NCBI GenBank assembly: GCA_964035545.1
Contig: OZ037767.1
Span: 26,273,628 to 26,337,627, forward strand
Length of the DNA: 64,000 nucleotides
Reading direction: 5' to 3'
Source of the DNA: Bugula neritina
Taxonomy: Eukaryota > Bryozoa > Gymnolaemata > Cheilostomatida > Bugulidae
This document shows, in pieces, positions 32,535 to 45,766 of the stretch. The number at the start of each line of letters is the position of its first letter. Positions within the stretch are counted from its first letter, which is position 1. The notes beneath the pieces are model-generated. The model saw nothing but the letters and a program-made list of their open reading frames with translations. It was not told the origin of the DNA and searched no databases. The position numbers and the translations under genes are program-made.

Positions 32535-33780
32535 GGGGTGGGGTCCAATTAGACCCCAGAGGGTACGTTTCATATGCCACACAATTATTACTGTTTTGTG
32601 ACAATAAAAAAGAATATGCCTTTAGGGCTCAATCGGACCCCAGTCTAAAATGTAAATTTATCATCACTTTTAATGCATCTGTCACACGGAATTTGTTATT
32701 TTTATGGTGAACTATCGCAAATAATAGAAGATTGGCAAATGCACTGCTGCTCAGGTCCTAAGAGCTATCCTATACGTAGATAATGGGTTTGGGGTTTAAG
32801 ACCTATCTGTTGCAGGAGAGGACTACTAGAACAGTCAGAATATAGTGACACTGAATCTGTAAACCCAGGAAATCGAGAACAAGTTGATGCTAACCAGCTT
32901 CCTCTATCCAGCAATGCATTTGGTATGGAAAGAGAAAGGCAGCAGGCTGAGGAAGAAAATGGTGGACTTGGTAGGGCTAATGGCCAAGGTAGTGGTCATA
33001 TGGCCTTGGCTGTGGTAAAGGTAAAGCATCCCAGCAGCCACCAGATATACCTGCAAGACAAGATGCCGTTCAAGATGTTTGTCAAACATGAAATATATAA
33101 CTGTGTGGCAAAAACACCCACCAAATGTTGGAAGACATCAACCCCAAGATATAATCAGACAGCAACCAGGCATCACTAATGCTGCCAACTGTAGTTTACT
33201 TATTGAAGAATTTGATTTCTCTATCACTTGATCATAACAAATTTTGTTGTTCTAGAAACCAATTAAGAAACCATGCAGGCGCTATATCACAGAATGAAAC
33301 AATGTCAATCCACCACAACCAAAAATGTGGAAAGCTGTTGATGCCACTGAAATGAAAGCTTTTATTGTGCTTTGTCTTCTAGTACATAGATCTAACCACG
33401 AGCCAGTCAGTTTACTGTGGTCAGAGAAAAAAGTAAGGCCCATTTTTACAGCAACTATGTCCTGGACCAGATTCACTGATATATCCTGAAATACCTCAGG
33501 TTTAATAATCAAGCAATTCGTGTTAAAAGAAAAGCAACTGACAACTTGGCTCCATTCCGTGACTTTTAAAATTTGTTTCAGGCACAACTTCCTAAGTTCT
33601 ACACACCTGGAACTGACCTTTTTATTGTAATCATGTTTGTTTGTGATGTGCCCTAATTGAAAATATTCTTTTCGATCATTCAACAACTATTGAATCAATT
33701 CACATATATTGTATTTGTGGTGCAAACATACCCCAGCCAAGAAACCTTGTAAATAACATAGGTTCTGTGTTCAGAATTGG
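32535..33780 (+). pseudogene. piggyBac-type transposase relic
   Basis: An acidic/glycine-rich N-terminal-like region (about 32820-33170) is followed by a piggyBac-like block. That block begins at 33325 (MWKAVDATEMKAFIVLCLLV), continues with LLWSEKK and MSWTRF, then shifts frame into LRFNNQAIRVKRKATDNLAPF and YTPGTDL. This is the order seen around the catalytic core of piggyBac transposases. Several stops and shifts are present. Repeated GGGGTC...GACCCC motifs lie at 32535-32558 and 32625-32645, with a related one at 34049-34073. Terminal repeats and TTAA duplications could not be confirmed. Confidence 0.65.
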
Positions 33781-34111
33781 TTATTTTTTGCTTGCACTTA
33801 GTTTCTAACATTTATACTCTGTACAATTCTATTGGAGTTGCTGTTAATTTAGGTACAAAAAATGAACAAAATATCTGAAACTGTGCTTATTTTATTCTAT
33901 TTATGGCTTATATAGTTAGAATGAAACAGCTGGTAATAATGAGCAATTTATATGGCATAGCTTTCTTTTTAATTACTACTAAAATAAGCACGAACTAAAA
34001 ATGTTGGTTGTTATTAATATTCATTAAAAAATTCACATATTGTAATTGGAGTCCAAATGAACTCCAGTTAGTAAAATTTGCATGTAAAATATGTCGGTAA
34101 GATCAGAGTTA

Positions 34112-34987
34112 ATTTTTAGTCATTATACATTACTAGTAGGACTCAATATGTAAAAATTGAAATTTGCAAGGATCAGTGTTGGATTAGCTGGTTACAAAAT
34201 TTTAAAATTGTTTTCATCGCTTAAAGTTAGCACATTTAATAGATTTCAAGCTTACATAAAAATTTGTAAATTATTTTTTGTTAATATAAACTAATAGTAA
34301 TTAATATTTTATACTTTACAAACTTGATTGCATTTAAATTTTCCCTCAGTTGAATGCTTAAAATGTGACTAGTGATGGCAATGCAAGTTACTATTAATAA
34401 AAAATGTGAGAATTATAAGCAGTATAGGCGTACTCTTGCGCAGCACTTTGCTGTAAGAAATTTGAACTATCTGTAAGCAATTTAACATGCTATTGTGTCT
34501 GCAAAATAGTAGTTTTAGCTGGTTAAAAAACAGCTCAGCAATGTCAGCTGTGTTATAAATAATCTAAATGCAATGTCGCTGTCTCTGTAAAAAGTTTAAA
34601 TATTATCCTCTGAAATGAATCAAATTTCAAGAAAACTGTCAAAACCATAAATTAGCCTTGTTGTTTTTAGAATTTTAGATTATCAGCTTACTGTTTTGTT
34701 CGGTTTTTAAATTATATGGGCTGTTCAATTCTACATTATAGCTACATCATGCAAGTAACATCTGTTAGTCAAGGTTATAGTTTTCCTTATAACATTATAT
34801 GTTACCTTTTGTCGGCATGCGCGCGTGTGTGCGTGCCTGTATGTGTGTGCATATGTGTGTTTGCATGTGTTTGCGCGTGTGTGTGTGTGTGTAAAGCTGA
34901 TCAAATTTTTTGATTTTATATTGCACTACATCATGTAGAAATAACAATATTTGCAAGATCAAAATTATTGTTTAAATTATCTATAGG
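34112..34987 (+). pseudogene. NTAN1-like relic D (intron fragments only)
   Basis: 34112-34420 aligns with B1 intron 8 (24950-25216) and shows the uninterrupted hAT target AGTATAGG. It is followed by repeat copy 4 (34421-34810), a GT-rich tract (34815-34892) and a piece resembling intron 6 (34937-34987). The order is rearranged relative to the other copies. No exon remains. Confidence 0.6.
34421..34810. repeat. Interspersed repeat, copy 4
   Basis: Aligns with the 16706 repeat through most of its length. Confidence 0.55.
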
Positions 34988-34990
34988 CTA

Positions 34991-36336
34991 TAGGGATAAG
35001 GGGGGGGCACAACGGGCCGAATTTTGCATTTTTTGCTCTCATTCGTCTGTTTTTCAAGTTACTAGTTCAATAATTTCTAGTCTTAATGCTGCATCTGTTG
35101 TCTATTACAGGTATCAGTTTGTTGTTTCTATCTCTCTCACAACTTTCAGAATAATGAAATTTTCATGACGAAAAAATCGGCCCGTTGTGCCCCGGTACCG
35201 GGGTACAATGGGCCACTGGGTGGGACACAACAAATATATTGAAACTTTGCAGATTTTGTTGCATCTGATCTTTATTTATTTAATATTACAAATAAATAGA
35301 CATATTCTTTCAGATCTAAAGCAAAATTCATGTTTTAGCTGTACAGGTTGTGCCACCACGGATTATAGCAGAGGAAGGCAAAATCAAACGCACATCACTC
35401 GGTTCTACGGTGCCATTATCATTACTATTTAGAACTAAAAATGTTTTTTATTTACACTTCAGAAAAATGTTTATCAGAAAAAAAAACTTTAGTAACCTGT
35501 GCTACAAAATTTTGAGTGAACTTTTTTCTATGAACTGTAGCTAAGGTGCATGGCTTTGGTTTGTGGCTGGAGTGCGGAAGGGAGAGGGTGAGCAAATGAG
35601 CAAATCACAATTTATTTTAGTCAAATACATGTATATTCCCTCAATGATATAATGTATAATGAGCATCATGACTATCTACTAGTAGCAACAGCAGAGTGTT
35701 TTGTATTATGTATAAAATAGCATAGCTTTAACCTCACCAGATGTATATATTAGGGGAGCTTCAACTTGCAGTAGTTTTGCAGTCTTTCCATGATGTCTTT
35801 GATATTTTACAAAAAGGTCAGAAATGGCTATATCTATAGATTTTAGTAACATTCCAACCAGCTTTTTGAGCGAACAAACTAATAACAGTGATCAGGGTAC
35901 AATAATCAGGTGGCCCATTGTGCCCCGGTCAGCTTGGCCCATTGTGCCCCGGATGGCTAAATTGAACATAAATGTGCCTCGAGGAAAATTTATTTTAGAG
36001 TTTGCTGTTATACTAGTTAAGCAATGTAGAGACAAGCAATGGCAACAATATCAGCAAAATCTAGGCTTTTTGCCTTTGAGTGTAAAAAGTTATAAAGCTT
36101 TAACGACATCGTAAAAGTTTTACAAAAAGTAGGTAAAAACAGTTTTTCACTCGCCTTTTCAACATGTATGTTCCGCAAGTGTTGAAACTACAGTGGCTGA
36201 ATCTTTATGTTTATACCTTTTTATGAAAAAAAATCACAACTCTAAGTCAATAAGTTCTCTCACAATTTGGCAGGCTTTTTGTACCCCTATGACCGTTGTG
36301 CCCCCCCCCCCCCCCCCCCCCCCCCCGTTGCCCCTA
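34991..36336. mobile_element. Element with GGGGGCACAACGG inverted ends and a C26 tract
   Basis: The left end reads TAGGGATAAG, then G-rich, then GCACAACGGGCC. The right end is the reverse complement in outline: CCGTTGTG, then 26 C residues (36301-36326), then GTTGCCCCTA. Inside are repeated CCCATTGTGCCCCGG units (35199 region, 35910-35955) and a GGTACC-centred palindrome at about 35178-35214. Open frames at 35187-35432 and 35824-36114 show no known domain. It interrupts relic D. Probably a non-autonomous DNA transposon; the superfamily is not recognised. Confidence 0.6.
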
Positions 36337-38093
36337 CTCAGTAGTATATTACGGCATTAAAATTTTAAATATATAAACAATATGGAACATACCGTGCTTT
36401 TGTTCATTCTCAATCATCTTCTCATCTACAGTTACAAGCTTCATTTCAAAGTATTACACGGTGACTGTAACTTGTAGTAACTTTAGTACTAGTATTCGTT
36501 AGCTAGGAGGTGCAGTTGATGCGAACACTGCACGCGAAGGTCAAAGTAATCTAAGAGGGTTAACTCTTTTAAAGGGCAAGTTTAGCCTTTGGTTCTAAAC
36601 TATTTTTCACCCCTTATCTTTTGAGCCTGCCTTCAGATTGACAGTTGTTTACCATTAATCATGTTCGTAATACAGCTGCTATTGGTTATGATTCTATAAA
36701 TAACACCATGGTATGCCTTTATCACTTCATTGCAGCAATGATTCACGCATTGCTCTTAGCGTTTCGAGATAGCTGCATCTATTAGAAAACAATGTAGAGT
36801 GCAGAGTTTGGACTGTAATAGAGCGCCCAATATTTATGCTTATAATTGCACAAACACTTTGCATTGTTCATTACCATAACAATGTCAATAAGGAAACTAA
36901 GTTGAGCAATTCAAAGATAATATAGACCTTGTTTCTCAACTGAGAAGAACTGTATGTAAATGCAGGCTTTTGTTCTATAATATATTATTTAGTGGCTTCA
37001 TCCATATACCATTTTAGAGCTTAGGCTGATCAGGAATCTTCCAGTTCACTTTTAATCTATGACTAGAAAATGCATTGATAAAGTAGAGTATACAAATCTA
37101 TATACATGTAGCCTATAAACATCAGTTCATCCAATGTACTTTGATTTTCAAATAATGAAGCATGTGCTGGGTTGACTTATTAACGTTCAGAAGTATTTGG
37201 CTATCAGAAAATCAACAATATTTCTTTACAATGTGCAGTTTCAAGCCTGCACTCTACATTGAATACAAATTAGTTGACTTGACTGCAAAATATTCAATAA
37301 AATTTTAACATATTTACTTTCAGTTTTCGTTATAAGGTGATTGGTCTCTCAGCCTAGCTATAGGACAAGTTTGCCAGTATGTTGCTATTTTTTATCATGG
37401 AAATTTATGCATTATGATGTCTCTGCAGTTTTATTTTATAGCTATTGCATCATTTTTATTTAATGAAAATCAAAGTAAAGTTATATCCTTCTAATTATAT
37501 TAGTTGCATTTGACAAACACATAACTCTGAACAACACAATTAAACGAAGTGCTAGCAGAAAGATGTAGTACAAATACTGAAACATGTAGAAACTAAACAG
37601 CTGTCACATGACAAAGTGTCGAGTATAATAATGTAGCAGTTTTTTGTAAAATGGAGTTGAGAATTCAAATGTCAAGTCAATATATGATTTGTCACACTAC
37701 AAGCCAACACTTAAACATTGTATGTCAGCTTTACATTAAATAAAAATACTTGACTCTAAGAAAACCCGGCAGTAGAAACTCCAATGTTTGGTATTATTGA
37801 AACAAATTAAAGTATCAGAATGGAGCCGATAGTAAGGGTTGGGGCTGGCAGAATTATCTTCTGAATTTCCTCACTTTCTTAGCACTTGGTTCACCACTGT
37901 GGGAGTGCAAGTACTCTATGCACTTAGTCGATTTGCATTGCTGTGCCTGCAATTGTCAAGCTAGATATACTACAGCATGAACCCTAATCTGTAAAACCAA
38001 ATTATTAAAAAAATCTTCTATAAAAATTTCAAAATAACAGAAAAGGTCAAATAAAGTTTAAAAATTAAAAATTAAATTAAATAAATCAATATC

Positions 38094-38140
<47 letters not shown>

Positions 38141-38266
38141 TTGTTATTCTTTTGATGTGTTCATATATTATTTGCAAATGCTGTAGTTTATATCTTAAAC
38201 TACACAACAGTATACATTAATATTTGCATATTGTTTAATACACATTTTTATCAAATTTTACATTTT
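36337..38266. other. Intergenic region 3' of the asparaginase gene
   Basis: No gene recognised. A TA microsatellite of about 40 bases lies at 38097-38136. The 3' UTR of the asparaginase gene should fall at the right-hand edge. Confidence 0.5.
38097..38136. repeat. TA dinucleotide microsatellite
   Basis: Twenty uninterrupted TA units. Confidence 0.95.
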
Positions 38267-41200
38267 TTAGCCAAATAGTGCAGTACTTGTGTAGGAAAAT
38301 TTGCAACAACTTTGCTTTACCATTTCTAAAGGCGTCTTGGAGCTGTAGTCAGCAGCTGTCATGGAGGCACCAGCAGCAGCAAATGCTTTCAACAGATCCA
38401 CATCGTTACGGGCAGCAGCTCTAGAATGAAAATAGTTTTCACTGAACAAGAACAGAGTTCTGTTATCTGAAAACATCAGAGCAGCAATGGCTAGGAAATG
38501 GATAAAATTTTCAAATATTTAAAGCGGAGAATAAAACATAATTTTAGAGTATCTGGACTGTTGAATCAATCTGTAGCTGAGATTTACTAGTTTAATAACA
38601 CTGACTTGTTGAGCTCAACTCCGAGTTCCGTTGAATCCATAGTCAGGTGAGCTCCATGTCTGGACAACAACAGAACATTCTCCATCTTTTTGGATTGTAC
38701 AGCTTCAAGAAGTGGAGGCCTTCCCAATCTACAGCACCAGAATAACCATAAAATAGCTTCTTTAAATTTCTTTAAATTTTGGTATAACGAGATCTAGTTA
38801 TTGCAAAGGCAAAACAGAGAAATCGGACCGAATCTGGTTAGTATAGGAGGACAGGGGGATAAAACAAGGTGAAGGTTTAATCACTAAGAAAAGAAAAGGA
38901 AAACAAAAGAAAAAAATGAAGAGAAGGAATATTAGTAACAATAATTTATGTTTAGCTTACCGGTCTCTTGTCTGAACTGAAGCCCCTTTCTTTATGAGAT
39001 CTTGAATTATGTCCGTTTTACCTTCTATTACAGCAAAATGCAAAGCTGTTTTCCCCTCGCTGTTTTTAAGTCTTAAAACTCCAGGCTGAAATATAACATA
39101 ATTATACAGATAGATAATTGACAAGAAAAATAATAAATTGTAATTAAGCAAAGTACAACAACTTTATGGCAATTAATCAATTCTTTTATGTAAAAGGTAT
39201 TACAAAACGGTGATCAGGTTCATAGGAATTTTAATTTTTGCCAACAAGTCTATTTTTTTTATAAAATCAATAATGCTGCTCTTTTAATTTTTAGTGAAAA
39301 GCTTCTAAAATATGGAAACTTAGTGAGACAGTTAAACCATCACTTCAATTAGCATATATATCAAGATTTGTAATGAAGGATATATCATATATACCATCAC
39401 TTTTAAAACAAAATTTTCTTGCAAACTTATACCATATTGTACACAATCAAATGCACCACTGTCCACTGCATAGTTTACAACATAGTTAACTGAGTTTAAA
39501 GCTTTATCAAAACAAATTAAATTAAGAGTTGTCTGACTAATCCTCTGGCATGTGGCATGGCACTTATACTATAGACTGCAGGTAGGCAGCCATAGTAAAA
39601 TTTTTGTGCAAAAGTGCTAAGGTTTTAATTGATCATTATGTTGTGCGTCTGCATTAGTATTGTAAAAAGGTGTAATATTTGTATTACTGTTGTAAACAGA
39701 TTAAAATGCTTTAAAATGTGAAGAGTTCAAGTGCTATCAGCTTCTTTTGCTTTCATATTTTTTTGTCTCGAGCATTAGGCGTCAAAAGCGTAATCATCTA
39801 GTTTTGTTAAATTGTCTTTTCATTTTTTGGAATTCATTAACAACAGTACTAACAGCATAGTATAGCTCATATCTCATTTACTGTAAAATTGGGCCATTTT
39901 ACTTAATTTAGTACACACTGGATATCTTCAGTTTTTGGCTATTTTTCACAATTTAGCTGGTAATGAACATGGTCTTTTGGCCAAAACTAGTAAAACACCA
40001 ATAAATACACCTAAATAATCAAAGTTCTTTTTAATTTTGCTTTATTTCCTATGTTTTTTCCTAATTATTCAGCTAGTTTTGGTTATGGACCTTTACGGTT
40101 TTTTTCGTAACGGTCCCCACATATAGAATATTAAGTGCATATGACAATGACCTGTGCTTTAATGTTGGGGAATCCCCTCCCAGCCTTTTCTGTTATGCGT
40201 AGTTAAAACCAGCACAAAAAAATACCATGTATAGTGAATTTCAATTGATTTTGAGCAAACTTTAATGTTAGGTCATAAGTTGCTGGTGTGTATTAAATGA
40301 AGTAAACTGACTCGTTTGCCTATTCTTTTTATTGGACTTTTTTGTACAATACGTTGATCCATTAGCTCTCTCAAGTGGTTTAAAAGTCTTTACTATTACG
40401 AAAGTCCACAATAAACACAAATCCGCAACACCTATACCATCTTACCAATGCTGGTGCCTAGAGTAAAAAACAAAACTGATTGTATAACCAGTGCACTATT
40501 GAGAGTTGTGAGGATGGCAGTGAAGCAGCAGAGGTGTAATAACTATTGGGAAGACTCAACAGTACTATTTGGCAGCACGTCTGCTACATTACTTGGATAT
40601 CGATTGAACGCAGTTTCTAGAGATATCTGCATCTCCTATATACACATTATATAGTGTATAATATATTGATATTGTACCTCCTTTTTGCAGATGTCTTCAA
40701 TTGCACTTTTGTCTCTCTTTTTAATAGCCAATTGCAGTATGGGAAGGTAGACGGCCTCTTTCAAGTCAGCAGTGCTCTGAATTAGATAGCATTATCTCAT
40801 TCAATATTTTCACTTATATATTTAAATAACTTATGACTCTATAATGATTCTAGTTATTCCCATTTACTGCTTCAGCTAATTTCACATTTGCACATAATAT
40901 ATAGGAACACAATTTTTATGAAGTCAAAAACTGTTTTGCCATTTTGTTGCAAATATTTGCATATGTTGAAGTTGATCTCTCACCTGCGCTGCTCTGGCAA
41001 CAGAACAGTCAATTCCAACAGCTGACAATGTTTTGGTCACAGATTTGCTGCCAAGTGGTACAAATGTAAGTTCCCCTCTTAGGTCATATGGAATTAGCTT
41101 CAAAAAAATTATATACATTTGCAGTTTTTATTCTTGTAAAGCTTTTATAAGATTTCGCAACACAAAATACAGCTATGATTGTTATATAATTGTTAAGCCT

Positions 41201-44200
41201 ATAATTGGTGCATGTACATGTCTTTAAATGTAAATATTATGTGTATGTATTTAATATTATTTAGCAACAGCACATCTTTGTTGCAGCAAAGAAACTGAGC
41301 TCAAATTGATAGAAATTATTTGGCAGCTATGGTACTATAGTTGGACAACTAGCATATCATCATGCATATCTCATACCGATTTTATCAACTCTGGAGAATC
41401 TGGATATTTAGCAATGAGGTAAGAAAGCTTCATAAGAGATGCCTCTGTAGTCATATCTCCACCAGCAACGACCCCAATGCTCTCTAACACCTTCAACATA
41501 GCAAAATAAGCACATATATGTTTGCAAGTACTTAGGTATTTTACACATATACTATGAAGCAAGGAAAGTGATTTATGAAAAGGTCATGTATGTTGTATGA
41601 TTACTGTATAATTATTGTATATCATATATTTATTTATTTGTTCCTTTTAATTACTTCTTATTAATTAATTAATATCTAAGTAATTCTTAATTACTTCATC
41701 CTAATTACTTAATTACTTACATATAGTTTTTGTTCTAGTAAAATGTTTAATGGATAAAACCTTCAGCTATTGTTAAGAAGTTTTAAAGGTTGCATAGTAG
41801 GCATGTTTATCAGACAGAAATTTATTTCAAAATATGCACACCCTATTATTGACATTTGACTTCTACCTACCGCTCCAGCTGCATAGCTAAAGACCACGCC
41901 TCCTTTCAAGCACTGAGTGTTGTCTACCACAACAACACCACTAGTCACTGCATCCTCAATTGCGTCCAACAAGTCTTGATTGTTGCTTGGAAAGTTGCCT
42001 GCCCCATAGCACTGTAGGACAACTCCTATATAATTGCATAAAAGTATGATAACATAATCGCACTTTGCTCAATCTGCTTACTATGTCTTACAACTATAGT
42101 AGCATGAAATGTCGCACAATAAAAAGTAATTTCTCAGAAAGTGTGTGCAAACAATGTGCGAATTGTTTATGATATTTGAATCCATGCACAACTCAAAGCT
42201 TTGGGTTGTAAAATCGAGTGCAGCTACAAATTGAAAGTATAATTCTCATCTCACACAACAGTGGAATTAAAATATTTTCTCAGCTTTTACTAAACTTTGT
42301 ATTTGTGAGCCATAAGTTATTTTAATGAAAAGTAAAGAAATAGAAATTGTCAATCTTTGCATGGGAATAATAAAGCCTAGCATATCGAGCAGTCACTTTG
42401 TAGAAGCACATGTTTTTCATTCAAGTATAGGAAAAGGTAGAAAACTACATGCTTTAAGATTGCAAAGAAACTCCTGCCTTTTAAGTGAGTTTATATAGCT
42501 GTGGCCTAAAATATTTTGAGGCTATAACTGCTGTACGTCATTGACCCGACTGGACATAGGAACATGCTCGTAGTTAGAAAACAAACCTTTGACAGGAGAA
42601 GCGAGTGCGGCTGTTAGTAAGGCAAGAGACATGTCAGGGTAAAGTCGAACTACAGCGATGTTGGGAGAAAGATTTTTGTAGCCAACAAAAGCGTTACTAG
42701 ATGGCTCCAAGATAAGGTCTTCATCCACTAAGGTTACAAAGAAGCACATGCAATATTTTAGAGACAGTCAAAACTTTAATGTAGGAAGTCATTTAATTGT
42801 AGAACCTGTGTTAGATATAGTTTTGTTATTTCGAATATGAGACAGATTTTACAAATTCTGTTGCCACTTTATAAATATATATGTATGAGTATAAGTATAA
42901 TATTAAGAATTATCGCATCAAATATTGAATATGTTGTGATGTGTTACCTGAGATGTTGACCTCAACCTCTCCAAGAACTGGAAAATTAGGAGATGCGTAA
43001 GCTTCCAGAGTTTCAGCGGATATCTTAGTAGTTCTGTTTCCTCTCAGTAGTTGAGAATCAAAAAACAAACACACCTGAAAACACGAAAACATGCCTTTTT
43101 AAACAGTTGCCTACAAATCAAATGTACTGAGATTAGCATTAGTTTTTACCCTTGTTGGAATGTGCCAAAAGCAAGTTCTATAAAATATTGAGAAACAAAT
43201 GATTTGCTGCATTAATATAAAACGCAAGTTTTTTTGTAAAAGCTTGATAACAGGTTTTGTGGGTGTCAGTGTGATACCTCAGGGATGTCAGAGTATTGGC
43301 CTGCCATCAGCAACGAACCAGTCAGGTTATCTCTAGCATCAGTTCTGGTTTCATAGATTGGGATCTGAGATCCTGCAGAATATATTTGAGTTTTGGAATA
43401 ACATTTGTAAATAAATCATTACAATTAGTGTGTGACTACATGTGCGTGTGCGAGTGTGCAGGTGACCAAGAAAGTACAAAAGCATCCCCAAACAGCAACA
43501 ATTATTTGAAAAAAAAAAGATTATTTTGAAGCTACTTTTAAAGCAAAACATAAACTTGTACAAATAAACTCACCGGTTATAATGACAACCTTCTTTAAAT
43601 TTTCCAGCGAAAAAGACAATCCAGATGCACTGTAGGCCATAGTATCAGTTCCATGAAGAATGACAAAGGCATCATATGCACCATAGTTAGTCTACAGCAC
43701 ACAGCCTTATATTATTGCATAATTTTTTAGAATCATTTATATAATGCAAATTACACACCAGTAAATGATAGAAAAGTGAAGAAACTATTACGCTAAAGCA
43801 CCTGCATTTACTATAAATTATTTTCTTGTAAATTTTAATGTGTATGGTTATATTGGTTACATTACATGTTTTATGAACTTGTTATTGAGTGTATACATGT
43901 ATATATGTAAGGTAAATGCTGGAAAGCATAATTTTGCATAAAAGTTAGCCAAGAAATAAAATATTTCATACATTCAAAGTTTGAATGATATTTTCTGCTG
44001 AAGTGGTCTAAATTATTTAAGCGGTCAGTTGGAATAGCTGTGCTACAAGCCTCACATATATCAACATAATGCTACGCTTTACAGTATACAGCAGATATAG
44101 CAGGTTGACCCAAGTAAGAACTAATGCTAAGATCTTTGTAACCTTATTTTGCTAGGAATATTATGTTCACTCACAGAGATGGTGTCAGCAATTTGCATCA

Positions 44201-45434
44201 TCACATCAGTAGTCATGTTGGAGCTGTCCAATAAGTTGGTATACTCATACATGGTGTAAGTAAGATAGATGGGATTTTCTTCTGTCGTATCTTTTGTTAT
44301 TATTCTAAAATATAGTATAAACAGGTCATATATTACCTAATTTAGTACACACATATCTCTAGCTTTTAGCTATTCGTCAAAACTTTTCTGCTAATATATA
44401 TGTTTTTTTGCACTAAACTAATAGAATATTAACAAACCAAACTAAATAATTAAAGTTATTTTCTAATTTTGATTGATTTTCTATATTTTTCTTAGTTTTT
44501 TTAGTAAATTGGAATATGCTGAGAATTATGGTTATTTCATAACTTCAGCAATCACATTTTAACTACTAATATGGCAATTAAATGCACTTTATTGTTGTAG
44601 GTTTCCCTCTCGGCCTTTTTTTCTATACACATTTGCAATAATTAATCATAAAAAATACCACAACCTGTTAAATTTGTATGATTTTTGACTAATTTCAATT
44701 AATGGTATTCATTTGCTGGTGCATATGTGTACAAGATAAAGTATAAAGTGACCCAATTTACCTGTTCATTAATTAAATACAGATTTTATTGGCTTATTAA
44801 CTTGCTAATTATATTCAAAAAAGTAGTTCAAGTAAAATAATGTTTAGACTTACGGCATATACATGGGGTCATACAAAGTGCCCGTATCATCTGTAACTCT
44901 CTTGTTTGGCAATTTCTTCTTTGTTGCAGTTGGAGGGACGTAGTCAGAGTCATTGAACAGTGAACTGTTATATAGATATTCATGTAGCTTTCCAGGTACA
45001 TTATCGTATTCTGAAAGTACAAGTAAGTAAAGAGTATTAGCTTCAAATTTTTTACTAACAATAATATGCAGTGTACCTTTTATTATTTTTATCATGTAAT
45101 TTGTTAAGTTTTAACGTTAACTCATACTTTTTAATGAAGATATAATTTTACAGAAGTCAACATTCAACAATTCTATAAATCAGCTAAAGATGCTTTTATT
45201 AAATTAAAACTCCACATATATTTTGAGAAGAAATTTTTATTGTTCAAGAAAACTAAACAGTTTGCTACAAAATAAAATCTCACCTCCGTCATCATTGGGA
45301 ACCATCCCTATCGTACCGCCGGTATAAATGAGCATCACGTGTCCATAGCTAACTGAGCTGTCACTCAGAGAAGTTGTTTTCATGGCATGTGCCCTCTTTG
45401 TATTCTGTGTTCTCGATCTGACAGAAGTCATCAT
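38267..45434 (-). CDS. ASPG: L-asparaginase with C-terminal ankyrin repeats (ASPG-like)
   Basis: Fourteen exons join in phase (- strand): 45434-45284, 45010-44854, 44304-44175, 43691-43574, 43372-43278, 43074-42948, 42727-42587, 42025-41867, 41483-41377, 41097-40984, 40776-40678, 39085-38961, 38728-38606 and 38420-38267. They give 599 aa (human ASPG 573 aa). It hydrolyses free L-asparagine to aspartate and ammonia. Catalytic signatures are YTGGTIGM (nucleophilic Thr near 41), HGTDTMAY (Thr161-Asp162) and a Lys near 234 in [25 protein letters not shown] and [14 protein letters not shown] match the family, and DLRGE ends the catalytic domain. From about residue 430, ankyrin repeats follow, the clearest being [21 protein letters not shown] (exon 12). 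All introns are GT-AG. Start choice is tentative: Met1, Met2 and Met18 are possible. It lies opposite in strand to the NTAN1-like array. Confidence 0.93.
39880..40330. repeat. Dispersed repeat in ASPG intron 11
   Basis: About 450 bases sharing the order of motifs (TTTAGTACACAC..., TTTGGCTATT..., TTGCTGGTG) with 44330-44770 in intron 2. Diverged; no coding capacity. Possibly a SINE or MITE. Confidence 0.5.
44330..44770. repeat. Dispersed repeat in ASPG intron 2
   Basis: Diverged partner of the repeat at 39880-40330, in the same orientation. Confidence 0.5.
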
Positions 45435-45766
45435 TTCAATCTTTCTATAAAGCCAAGTTTAAACACCTCAAGCTTTGACAGCGAAGTATGTTGTAATGAC
45501 TCAGATTAGAATGCCTGCAAACATTTATGCAGATGAAGAGAAGCACAATAACAAACTCGATCCGACCCGCCAGGGGTGCTTTGTTCAAAAAGTTTTTAAG
45601 TGGCAAGAAGCTTTTGTATGCAGCTTTAGAAAATTGACCGAGTTTTTGCACAAACTGGCTATAGATGAGTTATAAGTAAGAAATGTTTTTGTTTAGCTAG
45701 AACAACAAAAGGTAGAGCTGCACTTGAGCAATGTTCATTGACGCAGACAGAGAGACTATTCATTCC
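45435..45766. other. Upstream region of ASPG
   Basis: Presumed 5' UTR and promoter on the - strand. A TTTATA-like motif sits only about 20 bases upstream of the first ATG, too close to be trusted as a TATA box. No other feature seen. Confidence 0.4.

Noticed and set aside
35824-36114. 96-codon frame with repeated WPIVPR
   Set aside because: The repeat reflects the CCCATTGTGCCCCGG DNA motif; no domain recognised.
45475-45675. 66-codon + strand frame upstream of ASPG
   Set aside because: No motif or splice context; opposite strand to the gene and within its likely 5' region.
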